DNA of 64,000 nucleotides from Phragmites australis (GCF_958298935.1 NC_084933.1:9159001-9223000), one strand, 5' to 3'; counted from the stretch's first letter, positions 1 through 11,023 are shown. Made by a program: numbers and translations. The notes: a model not told the origin generated them from the sequence alone.

Positions 1-167
1 CTCACTGCCGTATGGGACAACGTTCCTCCGGCCTTGACTGACCCATAACCTTGGGTCGGTACGCAAACTCCAGACGGCACGGAGCCCTTCTAGCCTCTAC
101 ATGGTGAGGACCTCGCTGCACCAGAAGAGGTCGTGGATGAGGTCGCAACCAAGCAGGCCGCCTTCCA

Positions 168-839
168 TTGGTTCTGGGTAGTCGAACCCCGGAATGTTCC
201 TGCCTGGACTTGGTCGACTTGGTCCCAAAGTATCTCCTTCGACAGCATCTGGGACTCCCCGACCAAGCCAACACCTTCGGAGAATCTATCCACCCAGCAT
301 CCTCCTCGCCCCCCCCCCCCCCCCGACGAAAGAAGGTTCTGAAGAGGCGTAATGCTCCGGAATGCGCAGACCCCGCCAGCGCCTCCAACACAGCTCTCGT
401 GACGCCAAACGCACATGGGGAACCCCAAGTCCACCTCGTCCAGGGATGCGCAGTCGGAGCCACTCCGGCTCTTAAAACCGGTTCACCAGATGACCCCGAT
501 GATCTCCCCAAAGGAAAGGAGGCCCTGGGAAAACCACAGGCTTTGGGGCATGTGGCCCCCTGCAGCGACCTCAACGTCAACCACAAGCTCTGGTACCCCA
601 CGGAGGCATACGGGTGTATCTTGCATGGACCAGGCTGTGGCCACAACACTAACGACTATCGAGCCCTCACAACCTTCCAGGAGGAGTACCTCGAAAGACA
701 AGCAGGATACCTGGCCACAGAGGGAACCGGTGAAGGACGGCACAGGGGTCGGACGCCTCGGGTAAACTCTTGGGTAGATCCTGCTATGTCGCCACCAACT
801 CTGCTACCGACGTTGCAATATTCCAGCGACGAGGACTGA
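168..839 (+). pseudogene. Tat-like Ty3/gypsy gag C-terminal fragment
   Basis: An open frame of 223 codons with no full-length match to a gag protein. Its C-terminal third reads CILHGPGCGHNTNDYRAL near residues 155-175. This resembles the C-x2-H...H...C knuckle typical of gag in Tat-type grass Ty3/gypsy elements, with the last cysteine replaced by tyrosine. A proline stretch near residue 50 comes from a run of about 16 C at 309-324, where length is easily miscalled. Gag knuckles bind the element's RNA during particle assembly. The frame stops at 839, directly before 108-bp repeats, so no protease or pol follows. I infer a broken gag of the same plus-strand element whose 3' end lies at 14316-16142. 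The N-terminal two thirds are unrecognised. Confidence 0.45.
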
Positions 840-840
840 G

Positions 841-1060
841 TCGGAGAATGCTATCGCCAGGCTCCAGGCATATAACCTCTGGAGCCGGGCGACGGCTAAG
901 AGCCGAGGGGGTCGAGGATCACCTCCCTGACTAGCCTTCGGCTTCCCCTCCAACACACGCTGTTGCTAGGCTCCGGACAGGTTACCCCCGGAGCTGGGCA
1001 ATGGCTAAGGGCCGAGGGAGTCGATGACCACCTTTCCCAGCCTAGCTGTAGGTTTCGAGG
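841..1060. repeat. 108-bp tandem repeat, two diverged copies
   Basis: Two copies of the unit that forms the larger array at 3230-3935. The shared core is GGCTAAGGGCCGAGGGGGTC followed by a GACCACCT block. The core recurs about 109 bp apart (near 895 and 1004). The copies sit immediately after the gag fragment. Confidence 0.7.
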
Positions 1061-1374
1061 CCTTCAAGCCTTATAATAGAGGCCTTATTCTCGCAAAGGT
1101 ACGGCCACTATTACCTATAGATAGTTTACCCAGCTGGTGTATCTTTTGTACAGTATGATAAAAATATGTTAGAGGCCTCCAACCTTACTGCTAGAAGTTT
1201 TTACAACAAATAGCGATTAGGTAGAAATGGTAAATCTAGATTACATCCCTATTTAGCAGTAAGCAGTAGAACTTAAGTTACATCTTCATTTGACATGAGT
1301 TATGAATAGTAGTCTGACCTAGCTATGTCTTATACTACAATTAGCTGCTTATTGCAAACAGTAGACTGCAAAAC
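1061..1374. other. no recognisable feature
   Basis: AT-richer stretch between two repeat blocks. I see no coding signature, LTR end or repeat in it. It is probably non-coding retroelement sequence. Confidence 0.4.
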
Positions 1375-2260
1375 TTAACTAGTACATAACCATGCAAAAC
1401 CCACGCTTGCAGCTGCGCTGCATGCCTGGGTCACCCAGAGGACAGATTTTGCCAGGGTGTCCTGCAAGGCATTGCATAGTTTCGGCAGTGTTGAAGGCAC
1501 GCCCCAGGAATGTCCTCGGAGGCGGTGATGTGCTGCTGTAAGGAATGTTGTCGCAAGGAATCCTTGTTGCACGACATGCCTACACACCGCGGGCATCGCA
1601 GACCTAGGTCACCGTAGAGGCATCACGCTTAAGTTTCCTGGAAGGCGTTGCATAGCCTTGATAGTGTGTAGATGCCGGTTATCAAGGGACTTCCTTGGTA
1701 ATGTAGTTGTGGCGCCCCCGAAGGATTTCTTTAGGAGGCGTGACACGCCCACGCACATATAAGCATTGCTTTCCTAAACCTAAAGTCACCTGAAAATGTT
1801 TTTCAGAGGGTAGGCTTTGCCCTGGTAAGCAGTGAAGCTCACACACCTGAAGCAGCATAGCATGCCTAGGTCACCCAGAGGGTAGATTATGCCAGGGTGT
1901 CCATGAAGGCATTGCATAGCCTCGGTAGTGTGGATGCCACATATCAAGGGATGGCATTGATGTGAGGATGCGGTGCTCTAAGGAATGCTAGTGCAAGGAA
2001 TCCTCGTTGCACGACATGTTTATATACCACGAGCGCAGCATGCCTAGGTCACCGCGAGGGCATCAAGCCTAGGTTTCCTAGAAGTATTGCATAGCTTCAG
2101 TCGATAAATGCCACGTGCCAGGGCACACCCTTGGTGGACAGTGCTATGGTGCACCCAGGGCATTTCCAAAGGAGCACGACAAGTCTACACACCGTGGGTG
2201 TAGCATGCCTAGGTCACTTAGGTTTCCTGGAAGGTATTGCGTAGCTCCGATATGTGTCAA
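1375..2260. repeat. degenerate dispersed repeat cluster
   Basis: A core containing GCATGCCTAGGTCACC, then a glycine-like GAGGG block, GCCAGGGTGTCC and GGCATTGCATAGCCTCGG recurs near 1420, 1595, 1858, 2036 and 2203. Spacing is irregular and parts are lost in each copy. Short ORFs here are by-products of the repeat. Such arrays are common in the non-coding parts of Tat-like elements, which is my inference for this one. Confidence 0.6.
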
Positions 2261-2289
2261 GCCTTCTGCGTTAATACATGCCGAAGGGG

Positions 2290-2965
2290 ATACAAAACCT
2301 CTGGCAAAAACGGAGAGTTCTAAAAAATCTTCGACAAAAACGGAGAGTCCTACAAAACCTCTGGCAAAACAAAGAAGCTTACCGAACCTCTGACAAAAAC
2401 GGAGAGTCCTCCAAAACCTCCTGGAAAAATTTAGAGTCCTACAAAACATCCAGCAAAAACGGAGAAGCTTACCAAACCTCTGATAAAAACGGAGAGTCCT
2501 CCAAAACCTTCGGCAAAAACGGAGAGTCCTCCAAAACCTCCGTCAAAAACAGAGAGTCCTCCAAAACCTCCGGCAAAAATGGAGAATCCTCCAAAACGTC
2601 TGGCAAAAACGGAGAGTTCTACAAAATCTCCGACGAAAACGGAGAGTCCTGCAAAACCTTTGGCAAAATTGGAGAAACTTACAAAAGCTCTGGCAAAAGC
2701 GGAGGAACATACAAAGCCTCCAGCAAAAATGGAGAGACTTTTGAAAACCTCCGCGAAGCGGAGCGTCGTACAAAAACCTCTGCCAACAATGGATAGTCTT
2801 GCAAAACCTCCACCAAAATGGAGAGACTCCCAAAAACCTCTGCAAGACAGAGAATCTTACAAAACATCCGCAAGACGGAGGGACTTCCGAAAACCCCTGC
2901 AAGCGGGAATGTTTTCCAAAAACCTCTGCCAGACGGAGAGGTTCTAAAAAACCTATCGGACAAAA
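2290..2965. repeat. 30-bp minisatellite, about 22 copies
   Basis: The unit is close to GGAGAGTCCTCCAAAACCTC plus CGGCAAAAAC, exactly 30 bp and in register over most of the array (for example 2401, 2431, 2461, 2491). Because 30 is a multiple of three, frames stay open on both strands. The plus strand reads as decapeptides like NGESSKTSGK, the minus strand as FCRRFWRTLR-like units. Copies at both ends are more diverged than those in the middle. No start context or domain supports real translation. Confidence 0.9.
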
Positions 2966-3229
2966 TCCCCTGGTATCTTGAAGGCAAGCGCCTCCATACC
3001 AGAGGGATGCGAAGCCCACTAGCCCCCGACGGTCACAGCCAATAAACCAAAGGGGTATAAATCCCCCTCCTCGCAGGAAGAGGTATGGCCTGCATGACTC
3101 AGACACGTATGATAACAGGTAAAGTCATTACCCTACAGTCTCATCTAAAGACACGATTCATAGGTCGTTTATGAAGATCATGCTAACATTAAGTAAAAGC
3201 CCACTCTGTGTGGCACGGAAAATAGTATG

Positions 3230-3935
3230 GTATCCCAAACTGGTTATTGCAGGAGCCAGGCAGCGGCTAAGGGCTGAGGGGGTCGAGGACCAGCTCTCCC
3301 ATCTGGCCTTCACCTTCGCCTCCGATATGCCGTCACCAAGCTCCCGGCGGATTACCTCCGAAGCCGGCCAGCAGCTAAGGTCCGAGGGGGTCGATGACCA
3401 CCTCTCCCACCTGGCCTTCAGCTTCGCCTCTGACACGCTGTCCCCAGGCTCCGGGCGGATTACCTACGGAGCCAGCAGCGGCTAAGGGCCAAGGGGGTCG
3501 AGGACCACCTCTCCCGCCTGGCCTTCGGCTTCGCCTCCCACATGCTATCGCCAGGCTCTGGGCGGATTACCTCCGGAGCCGAGCGGCAGCTAAGGGCCGA
3601 GGGGGTCAAGGACCACCTCCTCTGCCTGTCCTTCGGCTTTGCCTCCGACACGCTGTCGCCAGGCTCTACGCGGATTACCTCCGGAGCCGAGCAGCGGCTA
3701 AGGGCCGATGGGGTCGAGGACCACCTCTCCCGCCTAGCCTTGGGCGTCGTCTCCGACACGTCATCGCCAGACTCCGGGCGGATTACCTCCGAAGCCAGGT
3801 AGCGGCTAAGGGCTGAGGGGGTCGAGGACCACCTCTCCTGCCTAGCCTTCGGCTTCATCTCTGACATGCTATCGCCAGGCTTTAAATAGATCACCTCCGA
3901 AGCCGGGTAGTGGCTAAGAACACAAAGGGTCTAGG
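3230..3935. repeat. 108-bp tandem repeat, seven copies
   Basis: The GGCTAAGGG core occurs near 3266, 3374, 3481, 3589, 3697, 3805 and 3913, a period of 107-108 bp. The rest of the unit is a GACCACCTCTCCCGCCTGGC block, a TTCGGCTTCGCCTCCGACAC block and a GGATTACCTCCGGAGCC block. As 108 is divisible by three, long frames stay open on both strands. They are repeat artefacts, not genes. The same unit occurs at 841-1060, so the two copies bracket the 30-bp array. Confidence 0.9.
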
Positions 3936-4717
3936 ACCACCTCCTCAGCTTCTCTCCAAAGGTTCCAGATGGACTTTGCTGGGTCAAAAGCCTAAAACAA
4001 ATTTGGAAGAAGGCCCTACTAGTGCCAAGCCCACGAGGTCGCCACTGCTTCACCCGACCCTCCTCAGTTACCCTACGTTTCTACCACCACCAGATTCCTG
4101 AGGCCACCTCTCCCCCGAAAGGAACGAAACCGGCGATGATCTATGCGAAGGCTCGGTACCTTGGTCATCTGAAAACTAGCCATCGTATACGAAGGGGACG
4201 AAGAAGTGCGGCTCAAACGTACGAAGGCACATGGACATGTGGTCCCCTGCTCGAAGGATCCCCTTACACTTCGGCCCAAAAAGAGATACAATCGTCCCCA
4301 AAGGTCCAAATTATATTATTAAACAAATCGTTCATCCGGAGGATGCGTACAAAGAAGCAAATAGTACAAATGCTGCTACAAAGGAGACAAACCCTGAGAG
4401 AGCAAACCAGGTGGAGAAAGAGTACAAGGTGGCAAAAGACAACTATGGTCCGCGTTAAGGACATAGTCGAATGGCAAAACAGGGATGTCTACGAAGCTCC
4501 CCCGAGGGCTACCTTCGCCTCCTACGGATCCTGGCAGGAGCCGCGCATGGAGCGGCATATGCACCTCATCCACAGCCTACCGCCATGGAACCCAAGGCAG
4601 TAGCCAGCCCCCGAACTGTCAAAAGATGAAGAAACCGAAGAAGCCACCATTAGGGCCTCCTCCTGCTTCTTTCCGGCCCTCGCTACCAAAGCCCGTTCCT
4701 CCTCATCACTCTCCCTC
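3936..4717. other. unassigned internal sequence left of element A
   Basis: A 193-codon plus-strand frame (4022-4603) and shorter ones occur here, but none shows a domain I recognise. The sequence ends at the LTR of element A (4718). I infer it is internal sequence of the Tat-like element into which A inserted. The last five bases, CCCTC, are a candidate target-site duplication. Confidence 0.4.
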
Positions 4718-5211
4718 TGATAGGGTTGAGCGTCCCGATCTTTCGGTGAGAGGATAATTTCGATTTGGTGGAGGTGACTCTCGTGATCTGACTACGAATG
4801 AACGAGTCATGGGCGCCTTAGCAATCATTGAACCAACTCCAAAAGGTTATTGACCTTGCTGGACAACAAGATCAGCCAGAACAAGAGGTTCAATTCCTGC
4901 AAGCAATCGAAGAACAAGCAAGAACAAGATGAAGGCATACTGAATTCACTCGAATGTGGGTTCACAAATGCTGTCTCTCAGGTGGTCGTTGGACACAACT
5001 GTTAATCAGTGTTTGCACAATGGCTAAACTTGAACAAATGAAAACCCGCCCTCATAAGGAAGGCTCGTCCTGGACTAAATAGGGGGGGGGGGGAGGACGG
5101 GATTTCACCCAGCAGCTAAAGGTAGGGCGAAATCTCCTCCTAACCTTTCCTAAACTGTCTAAAACATGACTTTATTACATGGGCCCAACCCAAAGGATTG
5201 GTGGCACAACA
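4718..5211 (-). mobile_element. element A, 3' LTR
   Basis: On the + strand the LTR begins TGATAGGG and ends GGCACAACA, giving TG...CA ends in either orientation. It aligns along its whole length with 13654-14151, including a G-run at about 5083-5095. On the minus strand it is preceded by a purine-rich AATAAAGGGG tract and the pol C-terminus. The bases beyond 4718 do not form a primer binding site, so this is the 3' LTR. It contains the shared GCTTGCAG block near 4897-4931. Confidence 0.9.
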
Positions 5212-5241
5212 CCCCTTTATTTGTTGCCATCTTCTAGACCT

Positions 5242-6275
5242 TCATTCCTTAGGAGTCACGTAGTTCAGTTCACGTGCACGAGCCCGAGTCATCGGTCCTT
5301 GTATCATTTCTGGAGTTGTGGCAGCAGCAGATGATGTGGCTGGAACTAAAGAAGTGGTGTCATCATCATCCTCCCCTTCTTGAATCGAAGTCGTCCTCGA
5401 CTGAAGTTGCTCTTCCTCACCTACATATGGCTTCAAATCTGCAACATTGAAACTAGAAGAAACACCATAGTCGCAGGAAGGTGAAGTTTATATGCATTGT
5501 CATTTATTTTTCTAAGTATCTTGAATGGCCCATCAGCACGTGGCATCAATTTCGACTTGCACAAAGTAGGGAAACGATCCTTCCTCAAGTGCAACCAAAC
5601 CAAGTCACCAGGTTGAAAGGTAACATGTTGTCGTCCTTTACTACCTGCAATTTTGTTCTTTGCATTCATACACTCAATATTCTCCTTGGTTTGCTCATGT
5701 ATTTTCATTATCAGATCTGCACGTTGGTTAGCTTCAAAATTCATGTCCTCGGAGGACGAAACAAAGATCAAATCAATTGGTGCACGAGGAATAAAACCAT
5801 AGACAATTTGGAAAGGGCACATCTTTGTGGAGGAATGGACAGAACAATTGCAAGCAAACACAATATGAGGCAAACATTCCTCCCACATTATTAGATTCTT
5901 CTTTAGAGTAGCCCTAAGTATGGTAGACAAAGTTCAATTAACAACCTCAGTTTGACCATCAGTTTGTGGATGATATGTAGTGCTAAACAGCAACTTAGTC
6001 CCCAATTTGTTCCACAAAGTTCTCCAAAAATGACTAAAACATTTTGTATCACGATATGAAAACATTGTATTGGGCACACCATGCAAGTGAACAATTTCAC
6101 AGAAAAATAAATCATCAATGTGAGTAGCATCATCGCTTTTGTGACATGGTATGAAGTGAGCCATTTTAAAAAATCTGTCAACAACTAAAAAGATGTTTTC
6201 CCTTCCCTTCTTGGTACAAGGTAATCCTAAGACAAAGTCTATCAAAATATCCTCCCAAGGATGTTTTCTTTCAAG
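5242..6275 (-). pseudogene. element A integrase and pol C-terminal tail
   Basis: Minus-strand remains of a Ty3/gypsy pol gene. Reading 6275 to 5242 one sees the integrase core start ([10 protein letters not shown], first catalytic Asp), the second Asp in FSYRDTKCF, and the Glu in [12 protein letters not shown]-terminal DNA-binding part follows (GDLVWLHLRKDRF), then a tail ending GPMTRARARELNYVTPKE and a stop at 5242. Integrase inserts the element's cDNA into the chromosome. The zinc-binding N-terminus is missing. A TGA at 5934-5936 and a frameshift near 5470 break the frame. At about 6275 the sequence switches abruptly to element E. It lies directly upstream of the 3' LTR, as expected. The tail type is common in grass Ty3/gypsy elements; I cannot assign the lineage firmly. 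Confidence 0.85.
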
Positions 6276-8553
6276 TACCCTCGGATCTCGTCGATCCACG
6301 AGGCATCTTGAGAACAACCGGCAAGCGCAGCGCACTCACCGGGCGTTGGCACCCTGATGGGACCTCCCACTGAGGGTGCTGCCTAGGTTCCCTCAACTAG
6401 GCTCGAGGGTTCCCCTTCATCTTGGTCGACAGGCAAGACGGATGGCCGTGTGAGCCTTTCTTCAAAGGCTCCAGCTGGGACGAGCGCCCGGGCAGAGGCC
6501 AGGCGAGAGAGGTCATCGGCCCGATCGTTGTCGCGACGAGGTTTGTGCCGCAGCTCCAGACTGTCAAAGTGCCTCTCCAGCCTCCTGACTTCCGCCACAT
6601 ACGCCGCCATCCGAGGATCCGCGCACTGGTATTCCTTGGATACTTGGTTGACCACCAGTTGGGAGTCTCCCATGGCCAGCAACCACGAATCTTGAGGCCC
6701 ACCGCTAGTCGGAGGCCAGCAATGAGGCCCTCATACTCCACCATATTGTTGGTTGCTCGGAAATGCAACTGCACGACGTACTCGAGTACTTCACCTATTG
6801 GGGAGGTGAGCAGCACTCCAGCCCCCGCGCCTTTCAGCGTGAAGGAGCCGTCAAAGTGCATTACCCAATACGCGGGCCTGTCTCGCCCGGGGTACGCGGA
6901 AATCTCTTCATTGTCGATCTCGGGGACCGGCGTCCACTTCGCCACAAAGTCAGACAGAGCCTGGCTCTTGATTTCCTGGCGGCTGACGAAGTGCAGATCG
7001 AATTCTGCGAGCTCGACCGCCCATTTGATGATACGCCCAGTGCCTTCTCTGTTCCGGAGGATCGACCCCAGTGGGTATGTGGTTACCACCGAGATCTTGT
7101 GCACTTGGAAGTAGTGGCGCAGCTTCCTGAAAGCGACGAGTATGGCATAGAGCATCTTCTGGGCTTGAGGGTATCTTGTCTTGGTGTCTTGGAGGACTTC
7201 AATAACGAAGTACACCGGTCGTTGTACACGGCGGGCCCGGACTGAGGCCTCGGCCGAGGGCTTGTCACAGCCCCCGAGCTCGGCACAGTGGTCGGGGCCG
7301 ACCGGGCTCTTGAGCTCAACTCCCCCGTTGGGAGGAGCCGTGGTCTCGGGCTCAACTCCCTAGTCTGAAGGAGCCATGGTCTCGGGCTCGACTCCCTGGC
7401 TGGAAGGAGCCGCGAGACCTGAAGGCTGCTCGGGGCCGGCCGGGAGCTCGGACCCAACACCATGCCCCGAGCACTCATCACGCTCCACCACCAGTACCAT
7501 GCTCACGACCTGAGGAGTGGCCGAGATGTAGAGTAATAAAGGCTCGCCCTCGGAGGGGGCAACCAGTACGGGCGGTGAGGTGAGATACTTTTTCAAGTCC
7601 TGGAAGGCCTACTCAGCCTCCGGTGTCCATTCGAAATGACCGGTCTTTTTCAGCAATTTGAAGAGAGGGAGCCCTCGCTCCCCGAGCTTGGAGATGAAGC
7701 GCTTTAGGGCCGCCATGCAGCCAGTGAGACGCTGGACTTCCTTGAGTCGAGCCGGGGGTCGCATCTGTTCGATAGCCCGGATCTTCTCCGGATTGGCCTC
7801 GATTCCTCGGCTGGAAACCAAGAAACCGAGGAGCTTGCCCGCGGGTACCCCGAAGACGCATTTCTCGGGGTTGAGCTTCAGGCGGGTAGTGCGAAGACTA
7901 TTGAAAGTCTCGGCTAAGTCCTCCAGTAGGGTAGCGCGCTCTCGGGATTTGACCACAAGGTCATCAATGTAAGCTTCGATGTTACGGCCAACCTGTGAAT
8001 CTAGAGTAATGCGCACGGCCTGCTGGAATGACGACCTAGCGTTGCGCAAACCGAAAGGCATTGAGACATAGCAATAGGTCCCTACCGAGGTAGTAAAAGA
8101 TGTTTTTTCCTCATCTTGTTTGGCCATGCGGATTTGGTGATAACCCGAATTTGCATCTATAAAACACAAAAGATTGCATCCCGCAATGGAATCTACAATT
8201 TGATCTATGCGGGGTAAAGGAAAAGGATCTTTCGGACAAGCCTTGTTTAGGTCGGTGTAGTCGACACACATCCACAGCTTGCCATTGGCCTTCGGGACGA
8301 TGACTGGGTTTGTCAGCCACTCTGGGTGGAGAACCTCTCGGATGAAGCCGGCGTCGACGAGCTTGCTGACTTGCTCCCGAATAAACTCCTAACGCTCGGG
8401 CGCCTGCCGTCGGACCTTATGCCTCACCGGCCGTGCATCTGGTCGCATAGCTAGGTGGTGCTCAATCACCTCCCTAGGAATCCCAGGCATATCGGACGGC
8501 TGCCATGCAAACACGTCGACGTTAGCCCGGAGGAAGGCGACGAGCGTGCTTTC
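6276..8553 (-). pseudogene. element E pol: RT, RNase H and second RNase H
   Basis: Minus strand of a Tat-type Ty3/gypsy pol. RT spans about 8350-7600, with MCVDYTDLNKACPKDPFPLP, the GYHQIRM motif, SMPFGLRNA and catalytic YIDDLV. An RNase H / connection region follows (about 7600-6900), then a second RNase H domain with Asp in MHFDGSF, Glu in EYEGLIAGL and Asp in MGDSQLV. Two RNase H domains in tandem are known for the Tat lineage. In-frame TAG codons occur near 8554, 8389 and 7609, and a frameshift near 6700. A low-complexity linker (7263-7480) splits the first RNase H. The gene ends at 6276 with a [10 protein letters not shown] segment that normally precedes integrase, which is missing. It is therefore a 3'-truncated copy. 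Confidence 0.88.
7263..7480 (-). repeat. short repeat insert within element E RNase H
   Basis: About three copies of a ~45-bp unit containing GTCTCGGGCTCAACTCCC. On the minus strand it reads [12 protein letters not shown] repeats. It separates the PLLLYISATPQVVSMVLVVE segment from [16 protein letters not shown], which are contiguous in typical Tat RNase H domains. It looks like a repeat expansion inside the enzyme. Confidence 0.6.
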
Positions 8554-9777
8554 CTATTTGTTGCCCAGGTCACCGCCGATCCGGACGACCTGGGACGAGT
8601 CTTCGCCCACCACGACCTCCTTCGTGGGGATGGAGGTGTCGGCGGTGAGTCGGGGTTTGGATGAGGAGGGTCCTGAGCCCCCTGGGTGTCCTTCGACTTC
8701 GGCCCGAGCTGAGACAAAGGCCGAGTAGAGCTGCTCGGCGCAGGAGACGGCACTGCCAGTCTCGATGGGCACAGAGATGGGCCCTGCGGGGCTCGGCATC
8801 GTACCCGTGAGGTAGGCGTAGTGCGTGACCACCATGAACCGGGCGAGTGTCGGGCGCCCGAGTATGGTGTTGTAGGGGAGACGGACTTCCGTGACATCGA
8901 AGATGACGTTCTCCATCCGGAAATTGTCCCGACTCCCGAATGTGACCGGCAGCTCGACCTGCCTGAGGGGAAGGGTATGCCCCAGTATCACCCTGTAGAA
9001 GGGGAGCGATGGCTTTAGGTGCCGGGAAGGCACCTGCAGCTTCTTGAAGGCCTCCTGGGACAGGAGGTTTAGGCCTGCACCCCCATCGATCAACACACTA
9101 CTGACCTTCACATTGCAGATGGTGGGGGACACTACCAAAGGTAGTCGCCCCACGCCTGCAGTACTCGCGGGATGGTCCGCCAGACTGAATGTGATTGTGG
9201 TCTCCGACCACTTCAGAGGCCTTACGGCCGCCGTGCTCGGGGTAGCCAAGCACACCTCACGCCGCATTGTCTTGACGCAGTGACAAGAGGAGTGCGTGTA
9301 CGCGCCCCCGTCGATGAAGATGACGGTGCGCTCGGGCACTTGGAACCCGAGCTCTTGGTTCTCGGGGGTGGCTTCGTCATCGCCACCCCTACGGCGCTCC
9401 TCGCGCTCCTTCTGGTGCCGCTCGACGAGCCCTTTAACTGATCGCCACTCAGTGAGGAAGTGCCAATCAGTTTGGTGGATCTCACACCACTTTCCCGGTT
9501 CGGGCTTCACGGGAGCTGGAGCCGTCGGGGGAGCGGGAGCCCTCGCGGGAGCGGGCCTCTTGTCGATAGCCGCCTGGCGTGCAGGGCCCTCTGTCGGCAT
9601 GACAATGGCAGCGTCGCGCCTTCGTCTCCTTTTCTTTTCCCGCCTATCAGAGTGGGAAGGACCTGCCTTTTCGGCAGTGGGTTGCTCAGGGCGCGGGACA
9701 TGCCACCGCCCGAGCCTCTGCTGCCTTAGCACACTTGTCGGCCAACGCGAAGAGCTTCGCGGTGGTTTTGACCTCAT
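8554..9777 (-). pseudogene. element E gag C-terminus and aspartic protease
   Basis: A minus-strand frame of 407 codons. Residues about 95-115 hold a Tat-type gag knuckle (WCEIHQTDWHFLTEWRS, last Cys replaced by Trp). The N-terminal part is rich in Arg and Lys. An aspartic protease domain follows, with the active site VLIDGGAGLNLLS near residue 235 and a downstream NTILGRPTL motif, which is typical of retropepsins. The protease would cleave the gag-pol polyprotein. The frame continues into RT after a TAG at 8554-8556, which shows read-through order rather than a separate gene. Upstream, gag proper is in another frame because of an apparent one-base shift near 9705. Confidence 0.85.
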
Positions 9778-11004
9778 GCGTACCTAGCTTTTCGAGCATC
9801 CACTTGTTGCGGACGCCCTGCCGGAATGCAACGATATTGGCATGGGGGGTAATCCGCGGGAAGGTGTTGCGGACCTGGTTGAAGCGCTGCATGAAGCGTC
9901 TCAGCGTCTCCCCCTCTTGTTGCTTCACGGCATGGAGGTCGCACTCCAAGCCAGGGCGTGCGAAGGTGCCCTGAAAATTGGCCACGAATTGATGGCATAG
10001 ATCATTCCAGGAACCGATGGATCCTGGGGGTAAGTTCATAAGCCAGGAGCGGGTAGAGCCCCTCAAGGCTACATGGAAGTAATTGGCTATAACCTTTTCA
10101 CTACCGCCCGTCGCTTGAACGGCGGTATTTTAGATCTGGAGGAACTCGACGGTGCCGATGGACCCGTCGTACTTCTCCGGTAGTTCTGGCCGGAACTTCG
10201 TGGGCCAGTTGACCCGACAGAGCTCGCTGGTGAATGCGCGGCAGCCAGTGCCGTATCTCGCGGTGCAAGCAGCGCCCTTGGGAGGTGAACACCGGCGCGC
10301 CGGGGAGCCCCGATGGTCACGGGCCAGCATCAAGGAAGCTTGGTCCTCTGCCTCAACCTCGAGCCGGGAATCCCGGTGGCGCTCGAGGGTCACGTGCGAA
10401 TCCTCGACGGCCCTCCGCTCATTGAGGTGTAAGCGAAGATCCTGAGCTCTTGTTGTGGACAGGGGTGCGGCACTCCGCCTCGAGGCCCCCGGCCGGTTGT
10501 GCCGCCACCTGAGGATGGACCGGCTTTGGTTGCGCCACAGTGGGAGGTGGCACGGGAGCTTTCGGCCAGCACCTGCCGGTGAGCTGTGCCCACCAGGGTG
10601 GCCACCTCCTGCAACCAATGGCCTTCTAGGGTCTCCCCCGCTGCCTGGATAGGAGGGTGCCTGAGGAGTGCTTGCGCCGCAAGCAACGCACTCCCAGGGC
10701 TGGCGTCACCGAAGGCGAGCCTGCGCCTTAACGGTGCCCGGCGCTGTCCGGATGTAGATCTCGTGGAAGGGGTGTCCGCCGCTTGCTGAGGGTTAGGTGG
10801 CCTGCCTGCGACGGCGGTGGCGGCCCTGCTGCGCCCAGCGCCATTGTCCCCATGGGAGGGGAGCGCCGTACGCACCGACCGCTGCTTCTGTTGAGGAACA
10901 GTAGAAACTGGGGCCTCCTGAGCGATGGGCTCCACTTCTTCGCTGGAGTTGGAGCCGGTGTGTTGGAGGCGATGTCCACCTGCCATCTTTTCTGCAGAAA
11001 ACAA
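9686..11004 (-). pseudogene. element E gag
   Basis: Gag of the Tat-like element. Possible starts are the ATG at 11004 or the one at 10986 (MAGGHRLQ). The N-terminal third is low-complexity and rich in Ala, Arg and Pro. The conserved part begins NWPTKFRPELPEKYDGS (about 10200-10130), then GSTRSWLMNLPPGSI, FVANFQGTFARPG and LRRFMQRFNQVRNT, down to ADKCAKAAEA. This is the retrotransposon gag capsid domain. A TAA at 10130-10132 replaces the usual tyrosine codon in the FLQIY context, and a frameshift near 9705 separates gag from the knuckle and protease. The gene starts shortly after the primer binding site at 11024-11042. Confidence 0.82.
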
Positions 11005-11023
11005 AGCGGATTAAGGGATGCAA

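Noticed and set aside
2290..2965. CRISPR-like array
   Set aside because: There are no unique spacers between repeats, and the sequence is eukaryotic.
2278..3106. Long overlapping ORFs on both strands read as a Ser/Lys-repeat protein gene
   Set aside because: They exist only because the 30-bp repeat period keeps frames open. No domain, no start context and equal openness on both strands.
3394..3894. ORFs of 140-144 codons in the 108-bp array
   Set aside because: Same reason: the period is a multiple of three, so several frames are open at once.
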